From Geodermatophilaceae bacterium NBWT11 (GTDB lineage: Bacteria; Actinomycetota; Actinomycetes; Mycobacteriales; Geodermatophilaceae), in contig CP043652.1 of the NCBI GenBank assembly GCA_014218215.1, forward strand, positions 3,906,001-3,970,000: 64,000 bases of DNA, in the 5' to 3' direction. Positions 36,955 through 47,235 of this stretch are shown here, piece after piece. How positions within the stretch are numbered: the first letter of the stretch is position 1; every line of letters begins with the position of its first letter. The position numbers and the translations under genes were made by a program. The notes below the pieces were generated by a model that was not told the DNA's origin, did not search any database, and saw only the letters and a program-made list of their open reading frames with translations.

Positions 36955-37796
36955 GCGGCCGGGGTGACCGACTCGATCGTCACCGGGCTGGCCGGTGCGC
37001 CGTCGGAGGAGCCGTCGGCCACGCCACCGGCGGCGATGCCGTCCAGCACGGCCAGACCGGCCTCGTCGATGGTGCCGAAGACGGTGTAGTCGGCGGGCAG
37101 CTGGCTGTCGCCGTAGACCAGGAAGAACTGGCTGCCGTCGGTGCCCTGCCCGGCGTTGGCCATGGCCAGGGTGCCGCGGGCGTAGGTCTCGCTGCCGGCG
37201 GTCGAGGTCGGGAACGCGTAGCCGGGGCCTCCGCCGCCGGTGCCGCTGGGGTCGCCGCACTGGAGCACCTGCAGGCCCTCGCCGGTGGTCAATCGGTGGC
37301 AGGGGGTGCCGTCGAAGTAGCCCTGCGAGGCCAGGGACACGAAGCTCGCCGTGGCGCAGGTGGCCGGGGCGGCCTGGTCCAGGGTCAGCCCGATCGCGCC
37401 GGCGCTGGTGGTCACGGTCTCGGCGACGGTGCCCTCGGTGGCGGTGTCACCGCTGGGGGCGTCGTTGGCCACGCCCGAGCTGCCCTGGGCGTCGTAGGTG
37501 TAGGTGCAGGGCCCGGCGGTGGTGGTCTGCCCGGCCCGCTCGGCACCGGGACCCGGGGTCGGCGCCGCAGCGGCCGAGGTCGACGCGGCCGCGTCGGTGC
37601 CGCTCGCGGTCGTCGTGTCGTCGTCCCCGCCGAGGCCGGTGACCAGGAACGCCGCACCGGCGACCACCAGCACGGCCACCACGGTCACCAGGAGCAGCAG
37701 GTTGCGCCGCCGCTTCTTGGCCTGCTCGGCCCGCCGTTCCAGTTGGCGCTGCAGGTGACGCTGGGCGGCCTGGCGGCGCTGCTTGTTGCTGGGCAC
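36951..37796 (-). CDS. Membrane-anchored cyclophilin-type peptidyl-prolyl isomerase
   Basis: 281 aa. A short basic cytosolic N-terminus ([20 protein letters not shown]) leads to one membrane helix at about 33-55, a Thr/Ala-rich linker, and then a cyclophilin domain from about residue 125 ([29 protein letters not shown]). The domain should fold proteins outside the membrane. Its position between rel and hisS matches mycobacterial ppiB (Rv2582). GTG 37796 was chosen (AGGAG 11 nt upstream); an ATG-class start at 37841 is also open. Confidence 0.9.
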   Translation of the reverse strand: MPSNKQRRQAAQRHLQRQLERRAEQAKKRRRNLLLLVTVVAVLVVAGAAFLVTGLGGDDDTTTASGTDAAASTSAAAAPTPGPGAERAGQTTTAGPCTYTYDAQGSSGVANDAPSGDTATEGTVAETVTTSAGAIGLTLDQAAPATCATASFVSLASQGYFDGTPCHRLTTGEGLQVLQCGDPSGTGGGGPGYAFPTSTAGSETYARGTLAMANAGQGTDGSQFFLVYGDSQLPADYTVFGTIDEAGLAVLDGIAAGGVADGSSDGAPASPVTIESVTPAA

Positions 37797-37927
37797 GGGT
37801 CTGGGGGCTCCTCGGTGCGGCTGCTCGGGGACAGCACACACGCACCGGCCCCGCTGGTCGAAGGGGGAGTCTAGGTGTCGGTGCTGGGCGTCCCCTGCAG
37901 GCAGACCGGGAGCGTCCCGGCCCCGCG

Positions 37928-37933
37928 TAACCT
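37928..37933 (+). promoter_or_regulatory. -10 element (TAACCT), leaderless
   Basis: TAACCT ends 6 nt before the GTG at 37940, in the divergent gap with the cyclophilin gene. Confidence 0.45.
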
Positions 37934-37939
37934 GGCCCG

Positions 37940-38623
37940 GTGCTCATCCGCTCCTTCCCCGCCGGCGCGTTCGGCACCAACTGCTACGCGATCGCCGCCG
38001 GACCCCGCTCGGAGTGCGTCGTCGTCGACCCCGGCATGGACGCCGTGGAGCCGCTGGCCCAGCTGCTCTCCGACGAGGGCCTCAAGCCCGTCGCGGTCGT
38101 GCTCACCCACGGCCACCTGGACCACACGTTCTCCGTGCTCCCGGTCTGCGAGGGCTACGACATCCCCGCCTGGCTGCACCCCGAGGACCTCGGGATGATC
38201 AGCGACCCGGTGGCCTGGCACGGCCCCGCGCTGGCCCCGCTGGCGCAGGGCGTGGCGCTGCCCGATCCCGCCGAGGTCCGCGCGCTGGAGGACGGGGCAC
38301 TGCTGTCCCTGGCCGGTGTCGACCTCACCGTGCGGCACGCCCCCGGGCACACCCGCGGCTCGGTGGTCTTCAGCCTCGACCTCGACGAGTCGCCCGGCCT
38401 GATCGCGGGCGACGTCCTCTTCGCGGGCTCCGTGGGCCGGGTCGACCTGCCCGGCGGCTCGTGGGAGTCGATGCTGGGTTCGCTGCGCGACGTCGTCCTG
38501 CCGCTGGACGACGCCACGGTGGTGCTGCCCGGGCACGGCCCGGCCACCACGATCGGCCGGGAGCGGGCCACCAACCCCTACCTGGCCGAGGCCGCGGGCG
38601 CGCCGAAGGGCCGCGGGCTGTGA
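37940..38623 (+). CDS. Glyoxalase II-like MBL-fold hydrolase
   Basis: 227 aa metallo-beta-lactamase fold enzyme. The metal motif is [12 protein letters not shown] (HxHxDH), later ligands are in [12 protein letters not shown] and IAGDVLF, and the last His is in [12 protein letters not shown]. It resembles the Rv2581c type of predicted hydroxyacylglutathione hydrolase next to hisS; since actinobacteria lack glutathione, the true thiol ester is unknown. Leaderless start by the -10. It overlaps hisS (GTGA). Confidence 0.9.
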   Translation: MLIRSFPAGAFGTNCYAIAAGPRSECVVVDPGMDAVEPLAQLLSDEGLKPVAVVLTHGHLDHTFSVLPVCEGYDIPAWLHPEDLGMISDPVAWHGPALAPLAQGVALPDPAEVRALEDGALLSLAGVDLTVRHAPGHTRGSVVFSLDLDESPGLIAGDVLFAGSVGRVDLPGGSWESMLGSLRDVVLPLDDATVVLPGHGPATTIGRERATNPYLAEAAGAPKGRGL

Positions 38624-39885
38624 GCGACTCCCTGGTCGCCCCCAAGGGCACCTTCGACGTCCTGCCGCCGGACTCCGCCCGGTTCCTCGCCGTCCGGGAG
38701 ACGCTGACCGCACCGCTGCGCCGGGCCGGCTACGGCTACGTGGAGACCCCGGTCTTCGAGGACACCGCGGTGTTCGCCCGGGGGGTGGGGGAGTCCACCG
38801 ACGTCGTGAGCAAGGAGATGTACTCCTTCACCGACAAGGGCGGCCGGTCGCTGACCCTGCGCCCCGAGCTCACCGCCGGGCTGATGCGGGCCTTCATCGA
38901 GCACCGGCTCTACGCCGGCGCCCTGCCGGTCAAGCTGTGGAGCGTCGGCTCGGCGTTCCGCTACGAGCGCCCCCAGGCCGGGCGCTACCGGCACTTCACC
39001 CAGGTCGACGTCGAGGCCCTGGGCGTCGACGACCCCGCGCTGGACGCCGAGATGGTCGCGCTCGCCGACCAGGGCTACCGAGACCTCGGGCTCACCGACT
39101 ACGAGCTGCAGCTCACCTCGCTGGGCGACGCCACCTGCCGGCCGCAGTACCGCGAGCTGCTGACGGACTTCCTGTCCCGGCTGGACCTCGACGAGGACAC
39201 CCGGCGCCGGGCGCAGATCAACCCGCTGCGGGTGCTCGACGACAAGCGGCCCGACGTCCAGGCCCAGCTCGTGGACGCCCCGCTGATGGTCGACCACCTC
39301 TCCGACACCACCCGCGCGCACTACGACGCCGTCCGCCAGCACCTCTCCGACCTCGGCGTCTCGTGGGTCGAGGCCCCCCGGCTGGTGCGCGGGCTGGACT
39401 ACTACACGAAGACGACCTTCGAGTTCGTCCACCACCGCCTGGGCTCGCAGTCCGGCATCGGCGGCGGCGGGCGCTACGACGGGCTCTCGGCCGCACTGGG
39501 CGGCCCGGACGTCTCCGGCATCGGCTACGCGGTCGGCGTGGACCGGACGATCCTGGCCGTCCAGGCCGAGGGGCTCGACATCGCCGTCGAGCCCGGGGTG
39601 CAGGCCTTCGTCGTCCCGCTGGGGGCCGAGGCCAAGTCCCTCGCCGTCCGGCTGGTGGGGCAGCTGCGCGCCGCCGGGGTCTCCGCCGACACCGTCTACG
39701 GCGACCGTGGGCTCAAGGGCGCCATGAAGGCCGCCGACCGCTCCGGGGCCGCGCAGGTCCTCGTCATCGGCGACCGCGACCTCGCCGCCGGGGTCGGGCA
39801 GCTGAAGACGATGGCCACCGGGGAGCAGGTCGCCGTCCCCCTCGGTGAGCTCGTCGAGCGCGTGCGTGCGACGGTTCTGCCGTGA
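38620..39885 (+). CDS. hisS: Histidyl-tRNA synthetase
   Basis: Class II synthetase, 421 aa. Motif 1 is in [16 protein letters not shown], motif 2 in [18 protein letters not shown], the histidine-specific HisA box in [15 protein letters not shown] and motif 3 in GGGGRYDGL. The C-terminal anticodon-binding domain starts near [12 protein letters not shown]. Short linkers only; no extra domains. It is coupled by overlap to the MBL gene before it and the aldo/keto reductase after it. Confidence 0.96.
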   Translation: MSDSLVAPKGTFDVLPPDSARFLAVRETLTAPLRRAGYGYVETPVFEDTAVFARGVGESTDVVSKEMYSFTDKGGRSLTLRPELTAGLMRAFIEHRLYAGALPVKLWSVGSAFRYERPQAGRYRHFTQVDVEALGVDDPALDAEMVALADQGYRDLGLTDYELQLTSLGDATCRPQYRELLTDFLSRLDLDEDTRRRAQINPLRVLDDKRPDVQAQLVDAPLMVDHLSDTTRAHYDAVRQHLSDLGVSWVEAPRLVRGLDYYTKTTFEFVHHRLGSQSGIGGGGRYDGLSAALGGPDVSGIGYAVGVDRTILAVQAEGLDIAVEPGVQAFVVPLGAEAKSLAVRLVGQLRAAGVSADTVYGDRGLKGAMKAADRSGAAQVLVIGDRDLAAGVGQLKTMATGEQVAVPLGELVERVRATVLP

Positions 39886-40877
39886 CTTCCTCCCTCGAAC
39901 AGCGCCCGCTCGGCCGCACCGGCGCCGACGTCTCCGTGGTCGGCCTGGGCACGTGGCAGCTCGGCGGCGACTGGGGCGACGTGACCTCGGAGTCCGCCGC
40001 CGAGGTCCTCGACGCCGCCCTCGACGCCGGCGTCACCCTGCTCGACACCGCCGACGTCTACGGCGACGGCCGCTCCGAGGAGCGGATCCGCCAGGCGCTC
40101 ACCACCCGCTCGGACCGGCCCTTCGTGGCCACCAAGGCCGGCCGCCGCGCCGACCCCTTCGAGGCCGCCACCTACACCCCGGAGAACCTGCGGGCGTGGG
40201 TCGACCGGTCCCGCCGCAACCTGGGCGTGGACACCCTGGACCTGGTCCAGCTGCACTGCCCGCCGCCGGCGGTCTACTCCGACCAGCGCGTCTACGACAC
40301 CCTCGACGGGTTCGTCGCCGACGGCTCCATCGCCGCCTACGGCGTCTCGGTCGAGACCGTGCAGGAGGGCCTGACCGCCCTGGAGCACGAGGGCGTGCAG
40401 TCCATCCAGGTGATCCTCAACGTCTTCCGGCGCAAGCCGCTCGAGGAGCTGCTGCCCGCAGCCGTCCGCGCGCAGGTCGGGATCCTGGCCCGGGTGCCGC
40501 TCGCCTCGGGCCTGCTGACCGGCAAGTACGACGAGTCGACGACGTTCGCCGCCGACGACCACCGCAACTTCAACCGCAACGGCGAGGCCTTCGACGTCGG
40601 CGAGACCTTCTCCGGGGTGCCCTACGACGTCGGCCTGGCCGCCGCCCGCGAGGTCGCCGAGATCGTGCCCGCGGGCACCACGACCGCGGCGTTCGCGCTG
40701 CGCTGGGTGATCGACCAGCCCGGCGTCACCGCCGTCATCCCCGGCGCCCGCAACGTCGAGCAGGTGCTCGGCAACGTCGCCGCGGCCACCCTCGCCCCCC
40801 TCACCGCAGACCAGCTGGCCGCGTGCGAGCGGGTGTACGACGAGCGCATCCGCGCCCACGTGCACGACCGCTGGTGA
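39882..40877 (+). CDS. Aldo/keto reductase (YghZ/MocA-like)
   Basis: NADPH-dependent TIM-barrel reductase, 331 aa. The catalytic tetrad is visible: Asp in [11 protein letters not shown], Tyr in the same segment, Lys in FVATKAGRR and His in LVQLHCPPP. The cofactor phosphate region is [12 protein letters not shown] and the C-terminal specificity part is [14 protein letters not shown]. Substrate unknown. It overlaps hisS (GTGA), so it belongs to that operon. Confidence 0.9.
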   Translation: MTSSLEQRPLGRTGADVSVVGLGTWQLGGDWGDVTSESAAEVLDAALDAGVTLLDTADVYGDGRSEERIRQALTTRSDRPFVATKAGRRADPFEAATYTPENLRAWVDRSRRNLGVDTLDLVQLHCPPPAVYSDQRVYDTLDGFVADGSIAAYGVSVETVQEGLTALEHEGVQSIQVILNVFRRKPLEELLPAAVRAQVGILARVPLASGLLTGKYDESTTFAADDHRNFNRNGEAFDVGETFSGVPYDVGLAAAREVAEIVPAGTTTAAFALRWVIDQPGVTAVIPGARNVEQVLGNVAAATLAPLTADQLAACERVYDERIRAHVHDRW

Positions 40878-40905
40878 CCCCGAACCCCTTCTGAGAGGCA
40901 CTCCC

Positions 40906-42648
40906 TTGTTGCGCACCCACGACGCCGGCACCCTCCGGGCCGCCGACGCCGGCACCACCGTCACCCTGGCCGGCTGGATCGCGCGCCGCCGCGACCACGG
41001 CGGGGTGGTCTTCCTCGACCTGCGCGACGGCTCGGGCTACGCCCAGGTCGTCGTGCGGGAGGAGGAGGCGCACGCCCTGCGCAACGAGTACTGCGTGCTC
41101 GTCACCGGAGCCGTGCAGGCCCGCCCGGCCGGCAACGAGAACCCCGACCTGCCGTCGGGGGAGATCGAGGTCGTCGCCACGACGCTGGAGGTGCTCTCGT
41201 CCTCGGCGCCGCTGCCGTTCCCGATCGAGACCACCCAGGCCGCCGGGGACGACGTCCGGTACTCCTACCGGTACCTCGACCTGCGCCGGCAGGGCCCGGC
41301 GTCGGTGCTCAAGCTGCGCAGCGAGGTCAACCGGGTGGCCCGCGGGGTGATGGCCGCCCAGGGCTTCACCGAGGTGGAGACCCCGTCGCTGACCCGCTCC
41401 ACCCCCGAGGGCGCCCGGGACTTCGTCGTCCCGGTGCGGCTGCAGCCGGGCTCCTGGTACGCCCTGCCGCAGTCCCCGCAGCTGTTCAAGCAGCTGCTGA
41501 TGATCGGTGGCCTGGAGCGCTACTACCAGATCGCCCGCTGCTTCCGGGACGAGGACTTCCGGGCCGACCGGCAGCCGGAGTTCACCCAGCTGGACTTCGA
41601 GATGAGCTTCGTCGACCGGGACGACGTCCTGGACGTCGCGTCGTCCGTGGTCACCGCGCTGTGGAAGGAGCTCGCGTCGCACGACGTGGGCGAGATCCCA
41701 CGGATGACCTACCGCGAGGCGATGGACCGCTTCGGGTCGGACAAGCCCGACCTGCGCTTCGGTCTCGAGCTCACCGAGCTGACCTCGTTCTTCGCCGACA
41801 CCCCGTTCCGGGTGTTCCAGTCGCCCTACGTGGGCGCCGTCGTCATGCCCGGCGGTGGCTCGCAGCCGCGCCGCACCTTCGACGCCTGGCAGGACTGGGC
41901 CCGCTCCCGCGGGGCCAAGGGCCTGGCCTACGTCACCATCGCCGAGGACGGCACCCTGGGCGGGCCGGTCACCAAGAACATCTCCGACGCCGAGCGCGCC
42001 GGGCTGGTCGAGGCCGTGGGGGCTTCCCCCGGGGACTGCGTCTTCTTCGCCGCCGGCCCGCGCCGGACGTCGCAGGAGCTGCTGGGGGCGGCCCGCAACG
42101 AGATCGCCAAGCGGCTCGAGCTGATCGAGCCCGGCTCTTGGTCGTTCCTGTTCGTCGTGGACTTCCCGATGTTCGAGGAGACCGAGGACGGCGGGTGGAC
42201 CTTCATGCACCACCCCTTCACCTCACCCACCCCGGAGTGGCGGGAGCGGTTCGCCGAGGACAAGGGCGCGGCACTGTCCGACGCCTACGACCTGGTGATC
42301 AACGGCAACGAGTGCATGTCCGGCTCTGTCCGCATCCACGACGCCGCGCTGCAGGAACGTGTCTTCGAGACCCTGGGCATGTCCACCGAGGAGGCCCGGG
42401 ACCGCTTCGGGTTCTTCCTGGAGGCCTTCGCCTACGGCCCGCCGCCGCACGCCGGCGCCGCGCTCGGCTGGGACCGGCTCACCGCGCTGCTGGCGGGGGT
42501 CGACTCCATCCGCGAGGTCATCGCCTTCCCCAAGACCGGGGCCGGCTACGACCCGCTGACCGGCGCTCCCACGCCGATCTCGGACGCCCAGCGCAAGGAA
42601 GCCGGCATCGACTGGACGGCGCCGCCGCCCGCCCCCGCGGAGGCCTGA
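40906..42648 (+). CDS. aspS: Aspartyl-tRNA synthetase
   Basis: Class IIb synthetase, 580 aa. N-terminal OB-fold anticodon domain ([20 protein letters not shown]); motif 1 [20 protein letters not shown]; motif 2 [20 protein letters not shown]; bacterial GAD insert around residues 290-420; motif 3 [15 protein letters not shown]. The first codon is TTG: GAGAGG lies 7 nt upstream of TTG 40906, and no ATG or GTG fits the conserved N-terminus [10 protein letters not shown]. It may be the non-discriminating type if asparaginyl-tRNA synthetase is absent. Confidence 0.95.
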   Translation: MLRTHDAGTLRAADAGTTVTLAGWIARRRDHGGVVFLDLRDGSGYAQVVVREEEAHALRNEYCVLVTGAVQARPAGNENPDLPSGEIEVVATTLEVLSSSAPLPFPIETTQAAGDDVRYSYRYLDLRRQGPASVLKLRSEVNRVARGVMAAQGFTEVETPSLTRSTPEGARDFVVPVRLQPGSWYALPQSPQLFKQLLMIGGLERYYQIARCFRDEDFRADRQPEFTQLDFEMSFVDRDDVLDVASSVVTALWKELASHDVGEIPRMTYREAMDRFGSDKPDLRFGLELTELTSFFADTPFRVFQSPYVGAVVMPGGGSQPRRTFDAWQDWARSRGAKGLAYVTIAEDGTLGGPVTKNISDAERAGLVEAVGASPGDCVFFAAGPRRTSQELLGAARNEIAKRLELIEPGSWSFLFVVDFPMFEETEDGGWTFMHHPFTSPTPEWRERFAEDKGAALSDAYDLVINGNECMSGSVRIHDAALQERVFETLGMSTEEARDRFGFFLEAFAYGPPPHAGAALGWDRLTALLAGVDSIREVIAFPKTGAGYDPLTGAPTPISDAQRKEAGIDWTAPPPAPAEA

Positions 42649-42658
42649 TCGGGCTGGG

Positions 42659-42664
42659 TAGCGT
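42659..42664 (+). promoter_or_regulatory. -10 element (TAGCGT), leaderless
   Basis: TAGCGT ends 7 nt before the ATG at 42672. This favours ATG 42672 over GTG 42663, which would begin inside the -10. Confidence 0.5.
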
Positions 42665-42671
42665 GGCTCAC

Positions 42672-43757
42672 ATGCTGCGCGCCCGTACCCTGCTCGGACC
42701 CGGACCCTGCAACCCCTACCCGGAGGCGACGGTCGCCCTCGGGCAGCCGTTGCTGGGTCACCTCGACCCGTTGTTCCTCCAGGTCCTCGACGAGACCTCC
42801 GACCGGTTGCGCACCGTGTTCGGCACCGAGAACCGGCGCACCCTGCCGCTGTCGGCGACCGGTTCGGCAGGCATGGAGGCCGCGTTCGTCAACACCCTGG
42901 GCCCCGGCGACGTCGCCGTCGTCGCGGTGAACGGGTTGTTCGGCAAGCGCATGGTCGAGGTGGCCTCGCGCACCGGGGCCGAGGTCGTGGCCGTCGAGCA
43001 CGAGTGGGGCCAGCCGGTGGACGCCGACCGGGTGCTGTCGGCGCACCCCTCGCCCAAGGTGATCGCCGCGGTGCACGCCGAGACCTCCACCGGGGTCGAG
43101 TCCGACATGGCCGCGCTGGGTGCCGGCAAGGGCGACGCGCTGCTGGTCGCCGACTGCGTGACCTCCCTCGGTGGCATCCCGGTCGCGCTGGACGAGTGGG
43201 GCGTCGACATCGCCTACTCCGGTTCGCAGAAGTGCCTCGGCGTCGCCCCCGGGCTCGCCCCGTTCACGATCAACGACCGGGCCTGGGAGCGGCGGATCGC
43301 CCGCCCGCAGTCCTGGTACCTCGACCTCGGCCTGCTCGGCGGCTACGCCGGCGAGGCCGGTGGCTCCGGTGGCCGCACCTACCACCACACCGCGCCCACC
43401 GGCATGGTCGCGTCGCTGCACGCGGGCCTCGGGCGGGTGCTGGAGGAGGGCCTGGACGCGGTGCACGCCCGGCACGCCGCCGCCGGCGCTGCGCTGCAGG
43501 GCGGGCTCGAGGCGCGTGGCATGACGCTCTTCGCCGCCGAGGGCCACCGGCTCCCCGAGCTCACCACCGTCTGGGTGCCCGAGGGCGTGGACTCCGCCGC
43601 CGTGCGCAAGCAGCTCCTCGACGACTACGACCTGGAGATCGGCGGCGGCGTCGGCGAGTTCGCCGCCACCGTCTGGCGCATCGGCCTCATGGGCCACAAC
43701 GCCACCCAGGCCAAGGTCACCGCCTTCCTGGCAGCCCTGGACGCCGTCCTCGCCTGA
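42672..43757 (+). CDS. Class V aminotransferase (alanine/serine-glyoxylate type)
   Basis: PLP enzyme of 361 aa. It starts LLGPGPCNPYPEATVALGQP, has the sugar-phosphate-side SATGSAGMEAAFVN, and the Schiff-base Lys in YSGSQKCLGVAPGLAPF. Other family marks are VADCVTSLGGIPVALDEWGVD, kept here as two parts (VADCVTSLGGIPV and DEWGVDIAY), and RIGLMGHNATQAKV. It probably transfers an amino group to glyoxylate (SgaA/AGXT-like), but the donor is uncertain. It is followed 11 bp later by a palindromic repeat. Confidence 0.9.
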   Translation: MLRARTLLGPGPCNPYPEATVALGQPLLGHLDPLFLQVLDETSDRLRTVFGTENRRTLPLSATGSAGMEAAFVNTLGPGDVAVVAVNGLFGKRMVEVASRTGAEVVAVEHEWGQPVDADRVLSAHPSPKVIAAVHAETSTGVESDMAALGAGKGDALLVADCVTSLGGIPVALDEWGVDIAYSGSQKCLGVAPGLAPFTINDRAWERRIARPQSWYLDLGLLGGYAGEAGGSGGRTYHHTAPTGMVASLHAGLGRVLEEGLDAVHARHAAAGAALQGGLEARGMTLFAAEGHRLPELTTVWVPEGVDSAAVRKQLLDDYDLEIGGGVGEFAATVWRIGLMGHNATQAKVTAFLAALDAVLA

Positions 43758-43768
43758 CCGCCCCTGCG

Positions 43769-43839
43769 CGCCCAGAGTGCAGTTGCTGTCGCCCACCTCG
43801 GCGGGTCGCCGCGTGTCGCCGACGGCAACTGCACTCCGG
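43769..43839. repeat. 71-bp palindromic element, copy 1
   Basis: Begins CGCCCAGAGTGCAGTTGC and ends GCAACTGCACTCCGG; the 12-bp arms GAGTGCAGTTGC/GCAACTGCACTC form a long imperfect hairpin. It is the same length as copy 2 at 44796, and the two agree at 61 of 71 positions without gaps when one is reversed. It lies between convergent genes, 5 nt from the DUF559 stop codon, so it may also act as a terminator. Confidence 0.85.
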
Positions 43840-43843
43840 ACCC

Positions 43844-44713
43844 TCACCAGCGGGCGCCGCGGCTGAGGAGCGCGCGGCCCACCCGGTCCACGACCACACC
43901 GGGACGGGCCAGGTGGACGTCGGCGAACCTCAGCACGAGCCACCCGTCGGCAGCCGTGAGGGAGTACCGGTCGACGTCGCGACGGAACTGGTCCCGCTCG
44001 GCGTGCTGCCGACCCTCGTACTCGACCAGCACCTTCCACCGCCGATAGCCCAGGTCGCCGTGGACGACGACCCGCCCCCACCGGTCCAGCACCGGCACCT
44101 GCACCTCCGGGGCGGGCAGCGGGCTGTCGAGGAGGGCCCACCGGAGCAGGCTCTCGGGGCGTGATGCTGCGCCCGGGTCGAGCACCGTGGCCAACCGACG
44201 GGCCAGGACCACGCCGGGCGCGCCTGCTGCCCGGTCCAGACGGCGTTGCAGCCCGCCCGGGTCGAGGTGGCCGGCCCGCAGGAGCGCGTCCCCGACCGCC
44301 ACGAGCTCGCCCGGTGTGGTCCCGGCGCACAGGTCCAGCCAGGTCTGGGCGGGGCTGGTCGTACGCAGACCCCGGTGCTGCCGCACGTCGTCGACGTCCA
44401 GCGTGCGGACGGCGACGACCAGGCGTCGCCGCCGGGGCCGGACCACCCCGCGGGGCACGACGAGCTGCAGGGGCCCGGAGGTGCTGACGGGGGCACCCCA
44501 CAGCGCAGCAGCAGTGAGGTGGGAGAAGGCGGCCTGACGGGGGACGACGCGGGCGACGGCGTGGCACGCGGCATCCAGGGTGAGTGGCTGGGCCCGGGAG
44601 ACGTAGGAGCCCCGGGTGACCCGGATCCCGTCGTCCCTCAGCTGGGCGCGGGTCAGTCCTGCCTGCTGGGCGTCCTGCCAGGTGTAGGAGGGCGCGAGCT
44701 CGCCGTCGGCCAT
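43844..44713 (-). CDS. DUF559 (Vsr-like nuclease fold) protein with AbiEi-like N-terminus
   Basis: 289 aa. The N-terminal half (YTWQDAQQAGLTRAQLRDDG; FSHLTAAALWGAPV) resembles the winged-helix start of AbiEi-type antitoxin/regulator proteins. The C-terminal half is DUF559, with VHGDLGYRRWKVLVEYEGRQ, HAERDQFRRDVDRYSLTAAD and GWLVLRFADVHL, which keep the D-x-E-x-Y and H-x(n)-R-D-x2-R residues of the Vsr/PD-(D/E)XK fold. No toxin, methylase or transposase partner is adjacent. The gene is bracketed by inverted copies of a 71-bp palindrome. Confidence 0.85.
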   Translation of the reverse strand: MADGELAPSYTWQDAQQAGLTRAQLRDDGIRVTRGSYVSRAQPLTLDAACHAVARVVPRQAAFSHLTAAALWGAPVSTSGPLQLVVPRGVVRPRRRRLVVAVRTLDVDDVRQHRGLRTTSPAQTWLDLCAGTTPGELVAVGDALLRAGHLDPGGLQRRLDRAAGAPGVVLARRLATVLDPGAASRPESLLRWALLDSPLPAPEVQVPVLDRWGRVVVHGDLGYRRWKVLVEYEGRQHAERDQFRRDVDRYSLTAADGWLVLRFADVHLARPGVVVDRVGRALLSRGARW

Positions 44714-44795
44714 GGGCGGCAGCCTGCGGTGGAGTCGTCCTCCGTGGGGCCGCCGTCCGAGATCTGTGGACGCCCGCTCACCCTGTGGACGACTC

Positions 44796-44866
44796 CCGGT
44801 GTGCAGTTGCGGTCGCCGACACGCGACGGCGCGCCGCCGTCGGCGACCGCAACTGCACTCTGGGCG
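44796..44866. repeat. 71-bp palindromic element, copy 2 (inverted)
   Basis: Inverted relative to copy 1: the head sequence CGCCCAGAGTGCAGTTGC reads on the minus strand and ends at 44866, and the tail faces the DUF559 gene. The arms at 44801-44820 and 44839-44858 are a perfect 20-bp inverted repeat around an 18-nt centre. It lies 2 nt from the stop of the next minus-strand gene. Confidence 0.85.
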
Positions 44867-44868
44867 GA

Positions 44869-45738
44869 TCAGGCGGCGTTCAGGCGGCTCAGCTGGTCGG
44901 GCGACAGGGTGACCTCGGTGGCGCCGGCGGAGTCCTGGATGCTCCTGGGCTTGCTGGCGCCGGGGATGGGGATGACGACGTCGGCCTGGGCGAGGTGCCA
45001 GGCCAGGGTGACCTGGTAGACCGACACGCCCAGCTCCTCGGCGACCGCGGCGAACTCGCCGGCCGTAGAGGCCAGTGAGCCGGCGTCGCCCATGCCGCCG
45101 AAGGGGCTCCAGGGGAACCAGGCCAGACCGGCCTGCGCGCAGTGCGCCAGCTCGCCGGCCGAGGAGCGGAAGCCGGGGGAGAACTGGTTCTGCACGCTGA
45201 CCAGGGCGTCGCCGCAGATGGCGCGCGCCTCGTCGATCTGGGCGACGTCGGCGTTGGAGATGCCGATCATCCGGATCTTGCCGGCGTCGTACAGGTCCTT
45301 CATGGCGCCCATCGAGTCCGCCCACGGGGTCTCCGGATCGGGGCGGTGGAACTGGTACAGCCCGATCGCGTCCACGCCCAGGGCCTCCAGCGAGGCGTCG
45401 CAGGCGCGGCGCAGGTGCTCCGGCGACCCGTCGAGGAGCCACTCGGTGCCCTCCCGGGTGTGCCCGCCCTTGGTGGCGATGAGGACGTCGGCCGACCCGC
45501 CCCAGGAGCGGACGGCGCGGGCGACGGTGCGCTCGTTGTGGCCCACCTCGGAGGCGTCCAGGCAGTAGGCGTCGGCGGTGTCGATCAGCGTGACCCCGGC
45601 GTCCAGGGCGGCGTGGACGACGGCGTCGGCCGCGTCGGGGGAGGGTCGGTCGCCGACGGAGAGCGGCATGGCGCCGAGCCCGATCGCGGACACGTCGACC
45701 CTGCCGACGACGTCGTTGCCGATGGTGCGGTGCTGCAC
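44869..45738 (-). CDS. Aldo/keto reductase
   Basis: 289 aa. Tetrad residues are seen in [18 protein letters not shown] (Asp, Tyr), [12 protein letters not shown] (Lys) and [13 protein letters not shown] (His). The C-terminal [19 protein letters not shown] is the cofactor-phosphate segment. It is distinct from the reductase next to hisS (different group, little similarity beyond motifs). GTG 45738 is supported by GAGAGGA about 8 nt upstream. Divergent from rarA; substrate unknown. Confidence 0.9.
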   Translation of the reverse strand: MQHRTIGNDVVGRVDVSAIGLGAMPLSVGDRPSPDAADAVVHAALDAGVTLIDTADAYCLDASEVGHNERTVARAVRSWGGSADVLIATKGGHTREGTEWLLDGSPEHLRRACDASLEALGVDAIGLYQFHRPDPETPWADSMGAMKDLYDAGKIRMIGISNADVAQIDEARAICGDALVSVQNQFSPGFRSSAGELAHCAQAGLAWFPWSPFGGMGDAGSLASTAGEFAAVAEELGVSVYQVTLAWHLAQADVVIPIPGASKPRSIQDSAGATEVTLSPDQLSRLNAA

Positions 45739-45789
45739 GGGGTGGTCCTCTCGTCGTGGATCTCGGTCGGGACTGTCTGCCCCCGGCGG

Positions 45790-45795
45790 TAGCGT
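45790..45795 (+). promoter_or_regulatory. -10 element (TAGCGT), leaderless
   Basis: TAGCGT ends 7 nt before the rarA GTG at 45803. Confidence 0.5.
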
Positions 45796-45802
45796 CGCAA
45801 GC

Positions 45803-47140
45803 GTGAGCACGCTGTTCGACCCCGAACCCGAGGAGGGCGCCCGTCCGGTGTTCGACCCCGGGGCGCCGCTGGCGGTGCGGATGCGCCCGCGCGGTCTCGA
45901 CGAGGTGGTCGGCCAGAAGCACCTGCTGGGTCCGCGGGCGCCGTTGCGTCGGCTGGTCGAGGCCGACGAGCCGATGTCACTGGTGCTCTACGGCCCGCCC
46001 GGCACCGGCAAGACCACGCTGGCACACGTCATCTCGCTGGCCACGAAGCGCTCGTTCGTGCAGCTGTCCGCGCTGGACGCCGGGGTCAAGGAGGTGCGCG
46101 CGGTCATCGCCACGGCCAAGCGCGAGCTGACCCACGGCAACCGGCGCACCGTGCTGTTCATCGACGAGGTCCACCGCTTCTCCAAGACCCAGCAGGACTC
46201 GCTGCTGTCCGCGGTGGAGGACCGGATCGTCAGCCTGATCGCCGCGACCACGGAGAACCCGTTCTTCTCCGTCGTCTCGCCGCTCCTCTCGCGCTCGCTG
46301 GTGCTGGCGCTGCAGTCGCTGTCCGACGAGGACGTCCGCGAGGTGCTGCACCGGGCGATCGCGTCCGACCGCGGGCTGGACGGCGCGATCACCCTCACCG
46401 AGGAGGCCGAGGAGCACCTGCTCCGGGTCGCCGGTGGTGACGCCCGCAAGGCGCTGACCGCGCTGGAGTCCGGCGCCGGTGCCGCCAAGGCCGCGGGGAC
46501 GACGACGCTGGACCTCGCCACCCTGGAGACCGCCGTAGCGCAGGCAGCGGTGCGGTACGACCGGCAGGGCGATCAGCACTACGACGTGGCCAGCGCGCTG
46601 ATCAAGAGCGTCCGGGGCTCCGACGTCGACGCGGCGCTGCACTACCTGGCCCGGATGGTCGAGGCGGGGGAGGACCCCCGCTTCATCGCCCGGCGGCTGG
46701 TGATCAGCGCCAGCGAGGACATCGGGATGGCCGACCCCACCGCACTGGGCGTCGCGGTCGCCGCTGCCGACGCGGTGGCGTTCATCGGGATGCCCGAGGG
46801 GCACTTCGCCCTGGCCCAGGCCACCGTGCACCTGGCGACGGCGCCCAAGTCCAACGCGCTGACCACCGCGATCGGGGAGTCCGTCGGCGACGTCCGGGCC
46901 GGGTTGGCCGGGCCGGTGCCACCCGGGCTGCGCGACGCCCACTACAGCGGTGCCAAGAAGCTCGGGCACGGAGCCACGTACGCCTACCCGCACGACCACC
47001 CCGACGGCGTGCTGGCCCAGCAGTACCCGCCCGACGCGCTGGTCGGGCGGGACTACTACCGCCCCACCGGCCGCGGCGCCGAGGCTGCGATCGGCGCCCG
47101 GCTGGCCAAGCTGCGGGCCATCGTCCGGCGCACCCGGTGA
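45803..47140 (+). CDS. rarA: Replication-associated recombination protein RarA (MgsA)
   Basis: AAA+ clamp-loader-like ATPase acting at stalled forks, 445 aa. [18 protein letters not shown] opens the domain. Walker A is [14 protein letters not shown], Walker B is [16 protein letters not shown], sensor 1 is [18 protein letters not shown], and the C-terminal tetramerisation region contains [20 protein letters not shown] and [11 protein letters not shown]. Upstream of alaS, as in mycobacteria (Rv2559c). Confidence 0.95.
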   Translation: MSTLFDPEPEEGARPVFDPGAPLAVRMRPRGLDEVVGQKHLLGPRAPLRRLVEADEPMSLVLYGPPGTGKTTLAHVISLATKRSFVQLSALDAGVKEVRAVIATAKRELTHGNRRTVLFIDEVHRFSKTQQDSLLSAVEDRIVSLIAATTENPFFSVVSPLLSRSLVLALQSLSDEDVREVLHRAIASDRGLDGAITLTEEAEEHLLRVAGGDARKALTALESGAGAAKAAGTTTLDLATLETAVAQAAVRYDRQGDQHYDVASALIKSVRGSDVDAALHYLARMVEAGEDPRFIARRLVISASEDIGMADPTALGVAVAAADAVAFIGMPEGHFALAQATVHLATAPKSNALTTAIGESVGDVRAGLAGPVPPGLRDAHYSGAKKLGHGATYAYPHDHPDGVLAQQYPPDALVGRDYYRPTGRGAEAAIGARLAKLRAIVRRTR

Positions 47141-47169
47141 ACTCCCGCCGGACTGTCCGACCCCGCGGT

Positions 47170-47175
47170 TAGGGT
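47170..47175 (+). promoter_or_regulatory. -10 element (TAGGGT) before the DUF948 gene
   Basis: TAGGGT fits TANNNT and leaves a leader of about 55 nt with GAGAGG 9-10 nt before the GTG. Confidence 0.35.
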
Positions 47176-47235
47176 GACCCGAGCCGCCGGACACCCCGGT
47201 GGGTGACGCGTTCGACCGACGAGAGGGACCACCCC

